A DNA stretch of 64,000 nucleotides. Origin: Apoderus coryli (taxonomy: Eukaryota; Arthropoda; Insecta; Coleoptera; Attelabidae). Position numbers and translations under genes: made by a program. Of the stretch, positions 10,830 through 22,862 are shown in pieces. The notes under the pieces are model-generated. The model did not search any database. It was given only the letters and a program-made list of their open reading frames with translations, and was not told the origin of the DNA. The stretch spans positions 124,001 through 188,000 of the forward strand of contig OU452199.1 of assembly GCA_911728435.2 (NCBI GenBank). The letters run 5' to 3'. Within the stretch, counting starts at the first letter, position 1. Each line of letters starts with the position of its first letter.

Positions 10830-11725
10830 GCTATATTAATTTCAAGTACGTCACTGTATTCCTATTCTATTATCTATTAAAAGTTTCTTTAGGATTTTTT
10901 GGAGTAAATTTTGATTGTTTTGAAAAAGTAAACAACTCTTAAAAACCTTTATCGGTTATAGTTTTATGCAAAACTACGTCCTACCTACTCTTTTCCATCT
11001 GCAAAATTATCGATTTGAGACGCCATGAGGTTTCGGCAATTTTGGTTGCATTATTCAGTGTGCCCCACTAAAATCAACACGACGACGGCTATGTCTATTC
11101 GAATTTTGATGCGATGAAGGTTAGATGTTGGTAAATAACCGACGAAACATCATCAATTTCAATTTTATATTCTTAAAAACTTTCACGTGCTTAACGAACA
11201 AAGTTTTGATCAAATTTACAAATAGTATAGCATATTCTGATTTTCATATCATGAATAAAAAACGCACCTAATGAATTTATTGATGAAAGAATGTTGTCTT
11301 TTAAACGATTCGTTGTATTTGACAGTGTAGGTAATTGTTTTCACATAAACAGATTCTTTGTGCCAATTGCTTTACATAACGAGCGAGGAAGGTGGAATAT
11401 ATCGCACAATGGGAATTCATGCGCGAGAATTGTACCACAATAGATATTCTCCAATGAATTTCCTATACCTAAGAATAAATTTAAAGAAATGTTTTTGGCA
11501 CCATCTAAAAGAATTTGGCGTGTTCATTTATTTTGTGGTTGGGAACTATCTCGCCATACGAGACTGTTCCAGACAAAATATTCTACACTTTTTTGTTTTT
11601 TCAATATTTTAAGTCATCTGAAAATTAATATTTCCGAAGCAGATTTAATATATGGGTTGAGATTTATAGGGGAAGATTAGTTATCCCACATATATTTGAG
11701 TGAAATTTATATTCTATAAGAGGTA
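10830..11725. other. Intergenic or intronic, nothing recognised
   Basis: No coding or repeat structure that I can support; the reading frames at 11358-11680 look random. Confidence 0.4.
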
Positions 11726-12396
11726 GGGGAGACCGGGGACAATTGAACCATTTTTTACAAATAATTTTTTTCTGGCTAGAAACTGAATGGAAATGATTCT
11801 AAATTTATGTTCACTTATAGCTGAAAGTTTGATATACTTAACCTAGCAGTTAAATTAGACTATTAATAAGCAGGAAAGGAATATGCAAAAGAAATAAGAG
11901 ATGGTGCATAATGTTACAAACGACCCCGGTCAAGGGTCAATTGAAACAATGGTAATGGGGACAATATATTGTTTATTTTCATTTATTAGTCAACAAAAAA
12001 TATTCAAAACCAAGTAGGAACTATAACAAAATTGCTTCATAATTTCCTAACTGCTTATGAGGTATTCTGGTGTACCAGTTTGGACTTTCTTTTTTTCTTT
12101 CCTTTTGCTGCCACTTATGGCCTAACTAATATAAAGTTGACAACGAACTAAACACATACACAGACTCAATTACACATATATAAGGAATATCGTAAATACT
12201 TACTTTGGACACGTGAAAACACAAAATCTCGCACTAAGTTCATATGCTTGCTTTAACGGCCCGCGGAGTACTGCCGGAAGAAGCTCGCCGATATTTCTAT
12301 ATGTTATGAGTACAGTTTGGTTATACAATCTTTACCAGAAAGAAGTTTTGATCACTGTTTCAATTGACCCGTGTTACAATTGACCCCGGTCTCCCC
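11726..12396. mobile_element. Non-autonomous TA-flanked MITE (GGGGAGACCGGGG termini)
   Basis: Left end GGGGAGACCGGGGACAATTG and right end, read inverted, GGGGAGACCGGGGTCAATTG form terminal inverted repeats of more than 20 bp with one mismatch. TA stands immediately outside both ends (11724-11725, 12397-12398). Second inverted CAATTGA motifs follow inside. There is no coding capacity in 671 bp. A TA target suggests mobilisation by a Tc1/mariner-type transposase. Confidence 0.88.
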
Positions 12397-12642
12397 TATT
12401 TGGAGATATTGATTGATAAATTTCATGTATCCTGAAAAAGACAATTTATTTTCCAAAATAATGATGATGTCAGCACGATGGAGCAGGATATCATAATGCA
12501 AGAAGTGTTGATGAATTTTTAAATAATAATTGTGGAAATAAGTGGATAAGAACCATTCGTCCTATATGTAGTTCACTGGCCAGCGAGATAGTCAGACTTA
12601 ACTCATCTGTTTTTTTTTTAAGATATCACTTACGGATAAATA

Positions 12643-14762
12643 CAGGGTGAACTATCACTCAGTACAAAAATTTTAACTGGAGGTAGAGAAAAATAAGATT
12701 TAACAGAATCGCCTTTCAAAAAAATTCCAACATTTTTATTAAAGGAGAAAATAATTTTTTTGTAAATCATATTAAACTCCCTTTTTACGCCGCCTATGAC
12801 CGCCTGCCCAATTGAAGTTTATATTAGACATTAGTTTAAAGGTTATAATACAGCGACATGTTGCCAAGTGTATGTCTAACATGCCATAGAATGATTTTTG
12901 ATCTTTCTGGGGACCGCTTGGTTTTCCTCGTTCAGTCTTCTTGTTTAATGTCAGGTACTCAGCGCGACGACCAAGACAAGGTTGATCCCCTCCGTCAGGA
13001 AAACCCCAAAGGGTAACAAAAACACACAAATGCAAATAACACTAGCACTTCAAAGCACTACAACAGCAAATGTGCAAAGAGGCCACTGTTAACTTCACTT
13101 TATTTACACGCTTAATCACTGAACTTCGGATACGTGCAAAACCACCAGGATTATTGCGGATTTGTTGATTAGCTGCCCCTCAATTTGTAGTCGTAACTGC
13201 TGTTCATTACCAATCTCCGTTTCATGTAGATGTAAAATTATTATTATTTTACAACAGGAACTTCTCGGGCATCACTCATCACAGTAATAATATGTTAATT
13301 CCACGTTATTTTCAATAATTAAATTGAATTTTTTAAACATAGTGACAAAACTTGCATAATAATTATTCGTGAATGCAAGCTTGCCAGATTTGGCAAAAAA
13401 AGCCATAGTCAATAGACGCTAAATATTCTTAGTTAGCTCTTGGCTTCCAAATCTGGTGATTCACCATTCATCACATCATTAATATCTACGTTATTTCATA
13501 ATATATTCATATTTATAATATTTCCGACAAAATTTTTGTTTAGTGTTCGTAGGCAACCCGTTTTTCATATGGTGTACTTTATTCTGTCTAAGATGTAAAG
13601 TATGTAATGCGCAATTTCTAACGTCTATTTTTCCACGATTTTTAATGTAATGTTAAAATAAACATAGTTACGTGAGAAATTTCACGTTCCTTTTAAAAAA
13701 AATTTCAAGTGAGGGCGAGTGGTAGGTGAGATGCCACATCAGCTAATCTGATCTGAGAAATTTGTGAGGAATTTCTTGCGAACGTGGTATACACATGCAA
13801 AGCACATGCGGAGGTCAAGGATTAAAAGTAGCATAATATGGCTCGATACACAATACACATTGAGTTTGAATAAGTTATTTTTTTACTCAAAATAAAAAGC
13901 TTAATATGTGTGTTATAAACTTGGCAACACGTTAGGCTGTTGGTTGACAGATGACGTCGAAGCACTCTGCACAGTAGATCATGCAGGTGTCCCAGGCAGT
14001 TATTAACCTATTAGCCGATATTTTATTATTTTTGTGTTTACATTTTCGTCCCGTTTGGAAATAAGGATTTAAATAAATTAAAATTTAACAGGCATTTTAC
14101 ATTTTAGTTCCAGATAAGTAAGTACTAGTTTTACTTATCTGTGGTTTAGTGTACTACTGGCAATGTTTAGTTAGTGTTTATGTGTTCAAAATGCAAAAAT
14201 ATCGTTTAGAAGTTTGCAAAAACGAAGAAATTATCTACAATTTGGAGTATTCCAGATTGATTGTTATTGATCAAATATTATAAGACAGCGCCGCTACAAC
14301 TGGCTATCATAGTTTAATATTTCGTTACATTTAAAATAAATCGGCATCAGCGAATATTAAAAAAGTGTGCATTTAGTGTATCTACTTCTCGGAAATCTGT
14401 TGTGTTTTTAGTGTATTCAATAAGTATGCGAAAATATCGTTTAGGAGTTTGTTGTTTGCAAAAACGAAGAAGTAGTGTACAATTCTGCAGTAGTAAAGAT
14501 GGATTTATTTTTCAGGTATAATAATTATTTCAAAAATGTTCATTTTCACCTCTCTACAATTTGCAACGCCGCGTACTGCGGTTTGTAGGTTGGAAGTCAT
14601 CGTGAAAAATAATTGTCATAGGCGCCGATTTACCAGCGAAAAACGTGGATTTGCCCCATTTTGTAAACATCGAATAAAAATTCTGAAACAAATTTTTTAT
14701 GGTTTTTCATGCTTTCCTGAGCATCTGGTTAAAATTTTTGTACTGAGTGATAGTTCACCCTG
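12643..14762. mobile_element. TA-flanked DNA transposon with 35-bp inverted repeats (CAGGGTGAACTATC)
   Basis: Both ends read CAGGGTGAACTATCACTCAG and continue identically for 35 bp (through TACAAAAATTTTAAC), with TA outside each end. The 2120-bp interior has no transposase that I recognise. It has a short hairpin (CCAGATTTGG/CCAAATCTGG, 13384-13460) and an internal direct repeat (AAAATATCGTTTAGAAGTTT-like, at about 14195 and 14430). It is non-autonomous or heavily decayed. Confidence 0.85.
12772..13035 (-). CDS. 87-codon reading frame inside the TA-flanked transposon, unknown
   Basis: Minus strand. It contains FPDGGDQPCLGRRAEYLTLN and RGKPSGPQKDQKSFYGML. G+C content is higher than in the flanking DNA. 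GD-x-PCLG-x-R weakly recalls the N-terminal stretch of long-chain acyl-CoA synthetases, which would make it a captured host exon, but the match is far too short to rely on. It may be noncoding. Confidence 0.2.
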   Translation of the reverse strand: MHLCVFVTLWGFPDGGDQPCLGRRAEYLTLNKKTERGKPSGPQKDQKSFYGMLDIHLATCRCIITFKLMSNINFNWAGGHRRRKKGV

Positions 14763-15123
14763 TATAGCCCTTTTTTTTCAAAAGCGTCCAATTTGGACCA
14801 CCTTGTACATTGATTTATGCCATTATGCAATGCCTAAAATGAAATTCTATATACGGAATATCGTAACTAGGTAGGTATACATAATATTCTGTTCTCTACC
14901 TGACACGGTATGATAGAAACTGAATTTATTTGCGTCAAGGGAAATCAGACGAAAATGGGATTCATTCTATTTATATATAATAGGATAATAAGTATACTAC
15001 TGGCACGTCAACTTTAGAGTTGTGTTGCAGATTCTATAAGAACTCTTTACAATATGATGAATATAATCGAATAATAAGTTCTTGAATTTAAATTAATACT
15101 TAGTTCTGTTTTCATTTTTATAG
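14763..15123. other. Likely intron, nothing recognised
   Basis: AT-rich, no coding signal. Confidence 0.35.
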
Positions 15124-15138
15124 GCCGTCCTTGGTGAG
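15124..15138 (+). CDS. Possible 15-nt microexon
   Basis: A strong acceptor (TTTTCATTTTTATAG) is followed by 15 nt, GCCGTCCTTGGTGAG, and at once by a donor GTGAGT. It would add five residues (AVLGE) in phase 0, the same phase in which the exon at 8835-8939 ends. Coincidence cannot be excluded at this length. Confidence 0.35.
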
Positions 15139-16054
15139 GTGAGTTTTGTAATTTATTAAAGTTTTGAAGTATTACCTGATGAAACAGATTTTAGTTAGAC
15201 ATCTATTACTTTGAGTATGCATTTATTTCTTAAAGTAGATTCTTCTTAAATGAGATTGTAGTTTGAATAGGTACAAAAGAAACCGGAAGTACATGGTTCA
15301 TTTTATAGTTGAAGACGTAAATAATGTAGTAACACCACCTGCTTTTTCTGAGGTTACACTCAATTTGATTGATTGTTATTTTTCTACAGAGTAGGCCAAA
15401 CTAGATGCATCCCTCCGGGCTCAAAATCTGTGCCAAAAAAAGGCAGAAACAGAAACTGTTTGGTTGAGCGCGGTGGAATTTTACAATTTTAGTTGATATC
15501 TTTGATAACGATAATAATAAGCGATTTGTTATAAATCTTTCTCACAGCAGATTTTGATGCTCAATAAATATGATGCATTGAGTTTTTATGCAAGGTGGTT
15601 TGCAGATATGCTAGAGCATTTTTTTTTTTTTTTGAAAAATAATTTTGTGGTGTAGCGGACAGCAGACTTTTGATAGCTCGTAAAATACCGTTTTAAAAAA
15701 TATATTAGATGCTTTATATCTATATGTCCATCGCTCTACAATATATTGGAATTAAATTAAAAATATCAAACGATTTACGTCAACGGATTATTGATTACAC
15801 CAAAAATGCTTGAGAATATCCGAAACTGCTTTTAACACAACTTCTATTACTGTATGGAATCAGAATGCTCAAAAATTTTGACGACTCATTAGAGTTTAAA
15901 GTTGATAATTAAAATAGCAGATAAATTTTGGTTGTTGTTTCGATTCTTTGCCCCAATTCGCCAATTTGCGTTATTTTAAACGCCAGTTTCAGTGTTGAGA
16001 TTTAAATTCACTTAGAGACTAAAATTTATAAAACTCAACTTGCATCTCTATATA
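15139..16054. other. Likely intron or intergenic, nothing recognised
   Basis: AT-rich, no coding signal or structured repeat. Confidence 0.35.
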
Positions 16055-16539
16055 CAGGGTGACATAGAAAAAAGTACATTGCATAGTGCCACACAATAGA
16101 GGACACTAAAATAAGAAAAAAAGTTCCCATGAACACGGGTCCGCAAGGCCTTCGGTTAAATGTTACGGGGTGTTGAATTTTAATTTTTTTTGGGTTTTTT
16201 TGAATATCTTTAGCCAGAGACGCAAGAAATGGATAAAATGTGGTATACAGGGTTTTTTATGATGCTAAATTCAAATATGATCTTAGTTTTGTGATTAATG
16301 ATAGAGGGCGCTACATACAGAGTTCCATTCCTATTGAATCGGTCGTAACTTTTTTGCTATACACTGTATGTCATTTTCGACTGAAAAAAATTGTTATCTC
16401 TTCTTTTATACCTAAGAAAGGTATACCTTGTCCAAGACGCTAGAAGCAATGGTTCCAGTACAAATTCATCTAAAAGCCGACAATGCACGCAAATTATTCA
16501 AAAAGCGCCAAAGTAACCTTTGCAAAAACAATGATAAAT

Positions 16540-16583
16540 ACAAATTAAATAATAGTGTCACTATGACACATTATTTAATTTGT
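16540..16583. repeat. 44-bp near-perfect palindrome
   Basis: ACAAATTAAATAATAGTGTC is followed within a few bases by its near complement. It sits just inside the left arm of the transposon and upstream of the transposase start. Confidence 0.75.
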
Positions 16584-16675
16584 CAAACTAATGTAATAAT
16601 TGTTAGAGGTATTTTGTGTTCTTGATTAAGTTTTTAATTGTTTTTCTTACTAATTATTCAAAATAGCTTTCAAAA

Positions 16676-17651
16676 ATGGTTCACTACACTTTTGAAGAAT
16701 ACAGGGACATGATTATGTGTTACGGCGAAGCTAGATCAAATTCTTACGAAGCTCACAACGTATCTATCGAGAAAGATACATAAACATTTATTGATGTGCA
16801 TAGGCGTTTGGGAGAAGATGGCTGTTTTAGAAAACCAAAATTGAATAGTGGGGTTTCCAGAACTCGTCGCGCTATGCGAAACGAAGAAATTGTTTTACGA
16901 ATGGTAAAAAAATAATACGAGAACAAGCACCAGGAAAACAAGTTCAGCGGTGCGAAACCTTAACCGTGAATCAGTTAGACAAATTTTCAAAGAACAACTC
17001 CTTTGTCCATATCATTTTCAAAAAATTCATTTACTATTGGGACATGACTTTTTTCCTCGTGTACAATTTTGCGAATAGTCGTAAGACCAAAGACAACATT
17101 ATTTCATCAATTTTGTTTACTGACGAAGCTGGTTTTAGTCGTGATGGTATTCCGAACCCTCATAACATCCACCATTGAAGTGATGAAAATCCTCATCAAA
17201 CTGTAATTCGAAGTCACCAATATGGGTTTTCTATTAATGTGTGGACAGGTGTACTGTATTGAAATTTCTTGGAGAGTGATTTAAACCCATTATTAGAGGA
17301 TGTCCCATTGGCCATTATTGGAAGAATGTATTACATGCATGATGGGGCGCCCGCTCACTTTTTGAGATTTGGGAATACGTGGATTGGTCGAGGGGGGCCT
17401 GTACCCTGGCCAGCTCGTAGTCCCGACCTTAATCCCCTCGATTTTTATTTTGGGGATTTATGAAAAATGAAGTTTATGCAGTAGAAATACATAATGAAGA
17501 ACAATTATTATGGATAAGAGTTATGGAATCGGCAGATAGATTTCGTAATAACCCAGGAATATTTCAAAGATGCCGTCAATCATTAAGAAGGAGTACGGAA
17601 AAATGTATTGAAGTACAAGGGCAACAATGTGAACATCTTCTAAAAACTTAA
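16676..17651 (+). pseudogene. IS630/mariner transposase relic
   Basis: ATG at 16676 opens MVHYTFEEYRDMIMCYGEAR. There are stops after EKDT and RMVKK and a frameshift in the HTH region (AVRNLNRESVRQIFKEQ). LFTDEAGFSRDGIPNPHNIH carries the first Asp, INVWTG the core strand, MHDGAPAHF the second Asp, and WPARSPDLNPLDFYF the third. About nine residues are missing between the second and third Asp compared with the related copy at 23281-24120. The C-terminus ends CEHLLKT at 17651. It is multiply broken. Confidence 0.85.
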
Positions 17652-18197
17652 TGTTTTGTTTTAATAAATCATATTTTTCATCATACCATTAAAATGTAAT
17701 TGTTGAAGTATTTATCATTGTTTTTCAAAGGTTACTTTGGCGCTTTTTGAATAATTTGCGTGCATTGTGGGCTTTTAGATGCATTTGTACTGGAACCATT
17801 GCTTCTAGCGACTTGGACAAGGTATACCTCTCTTAAGTATGAAAAAAGGGATAACAAATTTTTTCAGTCGGAAATGGCATACAGTGTATAGCAAAAAAGT
17901 TACGACCGATTCAATAGGGATGGAACCTTGTATGTAGCGCCCTCTATCAGTAATCACAAAACTAAGATCATATTTGAATTTAGCATGATAAAAAACCCCT
18001 GTATTCTACATTTTATCCATTTCTTACGTCTCTGGCTAAAGATATTCAAAAAATCCCAAAAAAAAAAAAAAAAAATTGAACACCTCGTAACTTTTAACCG
18101 AAGGCCTTGCGGACCCGTGTTCATTGGGACTTTTTTTCTAATTTAGTGTCCTCTATTGGGTGGCACTATGTAATGTACTTTTTTCTATGTCACCCTG

Positions 18198-18493
18198 TAT
18201 ATGGATTATTGATATTGGTTACACCAACACCAAAAATCCGAAACCTCTTCAGACATAACCCCTCTCTCTATAGTCTATAATATAGGTATTATCTATTTTA
18301 AACTATTTTTCAAATCAAAATATTCATTAACAATATATCGACTAAATATGTGTAATAACTAAATCGTGCTTGTGCCATTTTCTCACAGAATTTGAGCCCA
18401 TAGGACCAATGTCTATTTTTTCTCCACAAATAAAGGTTGTTACTTTTATAAGGATGCATCTATAGTTAGACCCACCTTTTGTATATAAATATA
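18198..18493. other. Spacer between two transposons
   Basis: Under 300 bp, AT-rich, nothing recognised. Confidence 0.5.
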
Positions 18494-20716
18494 CCGGGTA
18501 TTCCATTAAGGGTGGACAGGAAGCATATCTTAGGAAATAATAGTCGTAGGATAATGGGAAAAAAATTCTTTTAGGGAAATCGACAATTGGAAATCGCTGG
18601 AAATAGTTTTTTAGTTCCTAACTATACTGCTAGGGGGCGTAATAGATACAGTAATGCGAAAAATGCATTTTTATTGAAAATTTCGCAATATAAGTTAGAA
18701 AAACAATACTACCACAGTAATGCTACTGAGATTCGGCATCTTTTTGGTGCATCACTTTTTATTGTGCGGCTTGAAATAAAGGCAGCAGGGAAGGACGAAA
18801 TTTTACCTATGATAATGTGTATAACTTTGGTTTGGCTTAACCGAATTTATCAATCTAATTTTTGTTTAAGAACTCAAGCCTTGCTGATGAAGAAAAAAAA
18901 GATTTCAAATTATAATTGTTTTTTGGGGCTCCGCTAGATGGCGATATTTGCATCGCCTAAGGTTTTTTTGATTTCTCTTTAAAAACTTAAATGGAATGAT
19001 ACAAATATTTTATCAAAAATGAAAAGTAAATTGAATTTGCAACAAAAAAGTCCAAAACCGCACAGGAAAATCTTTATTCGTTTGAGAGTTATGGCCAAAA
19101 GAATGTTGTTCATCAAAATTCGTTGAAAAATCATGTATCTTTAATTTTCCGTGATCAAGAATGCCATGCGAAATAAAGAAATAGGTTTAAACTTTATTAA
19201 ACTGATAGTTTAACAAATAAAAATAATGAAAGATCCATTAAAATTACCAAAATGCAGAGCTTTCATAAAATTTGTTAAAAGAGGTACATCTAGACACCCA
19301 TGAAACAAAATTGGGAAGTTTCCATGCATGGAGACAAATAAATAAACGCGAATATGCTGCTAAATACACTGACCGAAGACACCATAGCAGAAAAGTGTTT
19401 CGTCGGTTAGCAGTCCGTTTACGAGAAACGGGAAGTGTAAGAGTTGATCCAGTCCCGCTCAGAAGACGTCCAGTTAGCAGTGAAGATAATATTATAAGCG
19501 TTCTTGCGTATGTGGAAGCGAATCCTCATGTAAGCGTCAGTGACATTTCTTCAGACTAAAGGGAATAAATCGCACTTAAGCATATTGGATTTTAAAATCT
19601 TTTAAACTGCATCCTTACAGTATGGTTTTACATCAGGCATTTTCAGATGCCGATATTGACAAGAAGCGCCTATAGACTTTTGTTATTGGCTGAGAAATAT
19701 GTGCACGGAAAACCCGCAATTTCTCTCACAGATTTTATGGACTGAGCCATTTTTTCTAGTTGTGGTAGTGTTAATTTACACAATACGCATTATTGGTCAC
19801 AAACAAATCCTCATTGGATGCCGGAAGTTGACCATCAAATTAGATGGAGTGTAAACGTGTGGTGTGGAATCGTAGTCAAGATATTTAGCAGTATATTTGC
19901 ATTTATTTATTTGTCTCCATGCATGGAAACTTTCCAATTTTGTTTCACGGGTATCTAGATCTACCTCTTTTAACAAATTTTATGAAAGCTTTGCATTTTG
20001 GTAATTTTAATGGATCTTTCATTATTTTTATTTGGTAAACTATCAGTTTAATAAATTTTAAAGCTATTTCTTTATTTCCCATGGCATTCTTGATCACGGA
20101 AAATTAAAGATACATGATTTTTCAACGAATTTTGGTGAACAACATTCTTTTGGCCATAACTCTCAAACGAATAAAGATTTTCCTGTGCGGTTTGGGACTT
20201 TTTTGTTGCAAATTCAATTTACTTTTCCTTTTTGATAAAATATTTGTATCATTACATTTAAGTTTTTAAAGAAAAATCAAAAAAACCTTAGGCGATGCAA
20301 ATATCGCCATCTAACGGAGCCCCAAAAAAATAATTATGATTTAAAATATTTCTTTCCTTCATCAGCAAGGCTTGAGTTCTTAAACAAAAATTAGATTGTT
20401 AAATTCGGTTAAGCCAAACCAAAGATATACACATTATCATAGGTAAAATTTCGTCCTTCCCTGCTGCCTTTATTTCAAGCCTTACAATAAAAAGTGATAC
20501 ATCAAAAAGATGCCGAATCTCAGTAGCATTACCGTGGCATTATTGTTTTTCTAACTTATACTGCGAAATTTTTAATAAAAATGCATTTTTCGCATTACTA
20601 TATCTATTACGCCCCTTAGCGGTATAGTTAGGAACTAAAAAACTATTTCCAGCGATTTCCCATGGTGAATGATTTCCTGAGATATGCTACCTGTCCACCC
20701 TTAATGGAATACCCGG
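18494..20716 (+). mobile_element. Long-armed foldback DNA transposon, copy A
   Basis: CCGGGTATTCCATTAAGGGT at 18494 and its complement ending at 20716, with TA outside both ends. The arms are about 840-880 bp each (18494-19373 and 19875-20716) and around 95 percent complementary by eye. Only about 500 bp of unique centre remains, holding the first half of a transposase. The 116-codon frame at 18587-18937 lies wholly within an arm, recurs in every arm and is not a gene. A second copy with the same structure lies at 29842-32091. Confidence 0.9.
19290..19880 (+). pseudogene. Truncated IS630 transposase in foldback copy A
   Basis: HTH region: REYAAKYTDRRHHSRKVFRR, then VLAYVEANPHVSVSDISSD and, after a frameshift at the codon for Leu, AYWILKSFKLHPYSMVL. 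Degenerate catalytic-domain sequence follows: ENPQFLSQILWT, THYWSQTNPHW, IRWSVNVWCGIVV. It stops there: everything beyond the first beta-strands, including the second and third catalytic Asp, has been replaced by the right arm. It is missing in exactly the same place in copy B. Confidence 0.8.
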
Positions 20717-21361
20717 TACTTATACAAATTGTTTTTCCACTTAGTAATAATATATTTGTATTATTTGTATTACAAAATCACAAATTTCATTATAAAGCAT
20801 CAAAAAGTCATTAACTTTATGATTTTCTAATAGTACTCATTTTCGAAATTCCCACTTACACAAAATTTGAAACAGTCTTTAAGTATTTTGGGTAATATTT
20901 AGCTGCAACTGCATGCAAAAGTAGAGAGTAATAATACTTTACATAATAATTTCTTTTGAACATTTTATCCCAATTGCATTATAACATTATAATAATAACA
21001 ACAACATAGTTTTGTTATTACGTTTGTACCTAGCATAATAAGAATTTCATCAAAACTCTAAACGTTATTTTCAGTTTTATATGCATGAACGATGATATGC
21101 TGCTGTTGTACTGCTGCTGCTGTTATTGCTGCTTTACATAAAATATTATCCACACAAACAAAATGTTTTGTTAAACCACAAACACTTAAATAATTTATAC
21201 TACAGAGCATTTCATCACAATACACACATTTTTAGTATTATTCGTATTAGTTGTGAGGATAATTCAAATTGGCGAAAAAGAAATTTGATTAAAAGCCAAT
21301 AAACCCTGATTGGCTATTTGACATTGTATACGGCTATGCTGGGGCCGAATAAATTTTATTA
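20717..21361. other. Intergenic, with imperfect CTG microsatellite
   Basis: An interrupted TGC/CTG run at about 21103-21135. Otherwise AT-rich with nothing recognised. Confidence 0.5.
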
Positions 21362-22530
21362 GCGAAAATTAAATAAATAAATGATTTATTGTGTGATAAT
21401 ATTTTACAAATAACCTTTACAAAATAATAATACTTTATAATAATCGTACATATTATACATCAAATATTAAATAGACATCTGGTACGACAATCATCACACA
21501 AAAGGAAAGAGATTTGGCTTTAAGCCATTCTTCCACTCTACCCATTTCTAAATTAATATACATCAGAAAGTAAATTGTAAGAAAATAAAACAAAAACTAA
21601 CCATAATTCTGTTTTAAATCGTGGCAAAGGCAAGTCCAACAAATCATTTACTTTGTTCAGAAGTTGAGGCGCCACATAAGAGAAGCAGCCCTCAAACTTC
21701 GCAGTCACATGCTGTGGAATCGTGAAAGTATTGTGACGTATATTCACACTATGAACAGCAGCCCTCCGTTGTAATAGTTGTTTTAAACAGATAGGTGTAT
21801 CCGAGTGATACACTTTATACAATAATATTACGTAAAGATACTCAAGTCTGACAGACAATCTAGGCTCGTTTAGCCGATCGAGAAAAGGAGTGATATGAGA
21901 CCTGTGTGGCACTGAGCACGCGAATCTAATGCAACCATTCTGAACTCTTTGGATTTTATCTTTGTTGTAATTTGTCAAAAAATTGTAATAAATTTGTGAA
22001 CAGTAATAAAGGTGAGGATAGATGAGCGCCCTGACCAGTTTCAATTTTGTTGATTCCCCAAGGCAGCCCTTTAACGGATAAATTGATTTAAGCCGGAACA
22101 TTGAACTCCTGTAAACCGTGAGGCAATGCTCATGAAAACTTAGTCTTGAGTCAAATATTACTCCAAGGTTCTTCGCTTTCTACGCCCACTTTATAACCGC
22201 AGTATTAATCGTAACTATGTAATCCCGAGTTATCATCTCCCCATGCCTCTCACTGCCCACACACATAGCAATTGATTTAGTAGGATTTATTTTTAAACCA
22301 TTAGCCTCACACCAGTCCGAGAAAGCATCTAAGTCCCGATTAACTTTGATAAAAGCGTCATCTGCATCTGTTACATAGAAATGCATGTGAAATTGGATGT
22401 CATTCGCATACATATGCATTTTCAGATGCCTTATGTTTGACGCGACGTCAAAACAATAAATAGAGAATAGAAGGGGTCCCAGTATGTTTCCCTGAGGCAC
22501 TCCGGGCTTGACAATACCGGCGCTTATTGA
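21362..22530 (-). pseudogene. 5'-truncated LINE, reverse transcriptase C-terminal half
   Basis: Minus strand. It begins in RT motif B (GVPQGNILGPLLFSIYCFDV), then YANDIQF (catalytic YADD with Asp to Asn), NGLKINPTKS, a stop at about 22182 (AVIKWA then TAG), KNLGVIFDSRLSFHEH, and the thumb and C-terminal domain (RALIYPHLYYCSQIYYN, NIRHNTFTIPQHVT). It runs to about 21553, then an AT-rich 3' region ending near 21362 in a short TTTA-type repeat. It lacks endonuclease and the RT N-terminus. A TAA microsatellite (22541-22556) marks the truncated 5' junction. Same Jockey/CR1-like group as 39256-40252. Confidence 0.85.
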
Positions 22531-22862
22531 AATGTAATGCTAATAATAATAATAATATATGGAAGATGTAGTTAATAAAGAGGCCTCAAGAGCGTGGCAG
22601 ACACTCGCAAACCGATATCCAGAAAAATAGAAACTGTCACCATAAGTAGGTACCCAAAATATTTTAAACGTCTATTACTTTGTATGTTTCATATCACCAT
22701 ACACAATCTGTATAAGGTCAAATGAAATGACAATAATTTGAACATAAAACTTTAAGTATTTCAAAAACGGCTGGACTTACGTATAGGACATATTATGATA
22801 ATATACAAGGTGTACGGTGTAGAATCTTATGTATAAAATTCAAGAATTTAATATCTAATATA

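Larger units (their letters stand above)
16055..18197 (+). mobile_element. IS630-type transposon with ~490-bp terminal inverted repeats
   Basis: CAGGGTGACATAG at 16055 and its complement ending at 18197, each bordered by TA. The arms stay complementary for almost 490 bp (about 16055-16540 and 17709-18197), including GGTATACCTTGTCCAAGACG and GTTCCAGTACAAATTCATCT. A decayed transposase lies between the arms. Confidence 0.88.

Noticed and set aside
11100..11160. Possible further hammerhead (GATGAAGGTTA ... TAACCGACGAAACATC)
   Set aside because: It has a pairable stem and GAAAC but lacks CTG of the core CUGAUGA and any stem I.
18587..18937. 116-codon frame in the foldback arm, repeated as 87-codon frames at 30022-30285 and 31648-31911
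   Set aside because: It lies entirely in the inverted arms and is lost or interrupted in the fourth arm; openness follows from arm conservation, not from coding.
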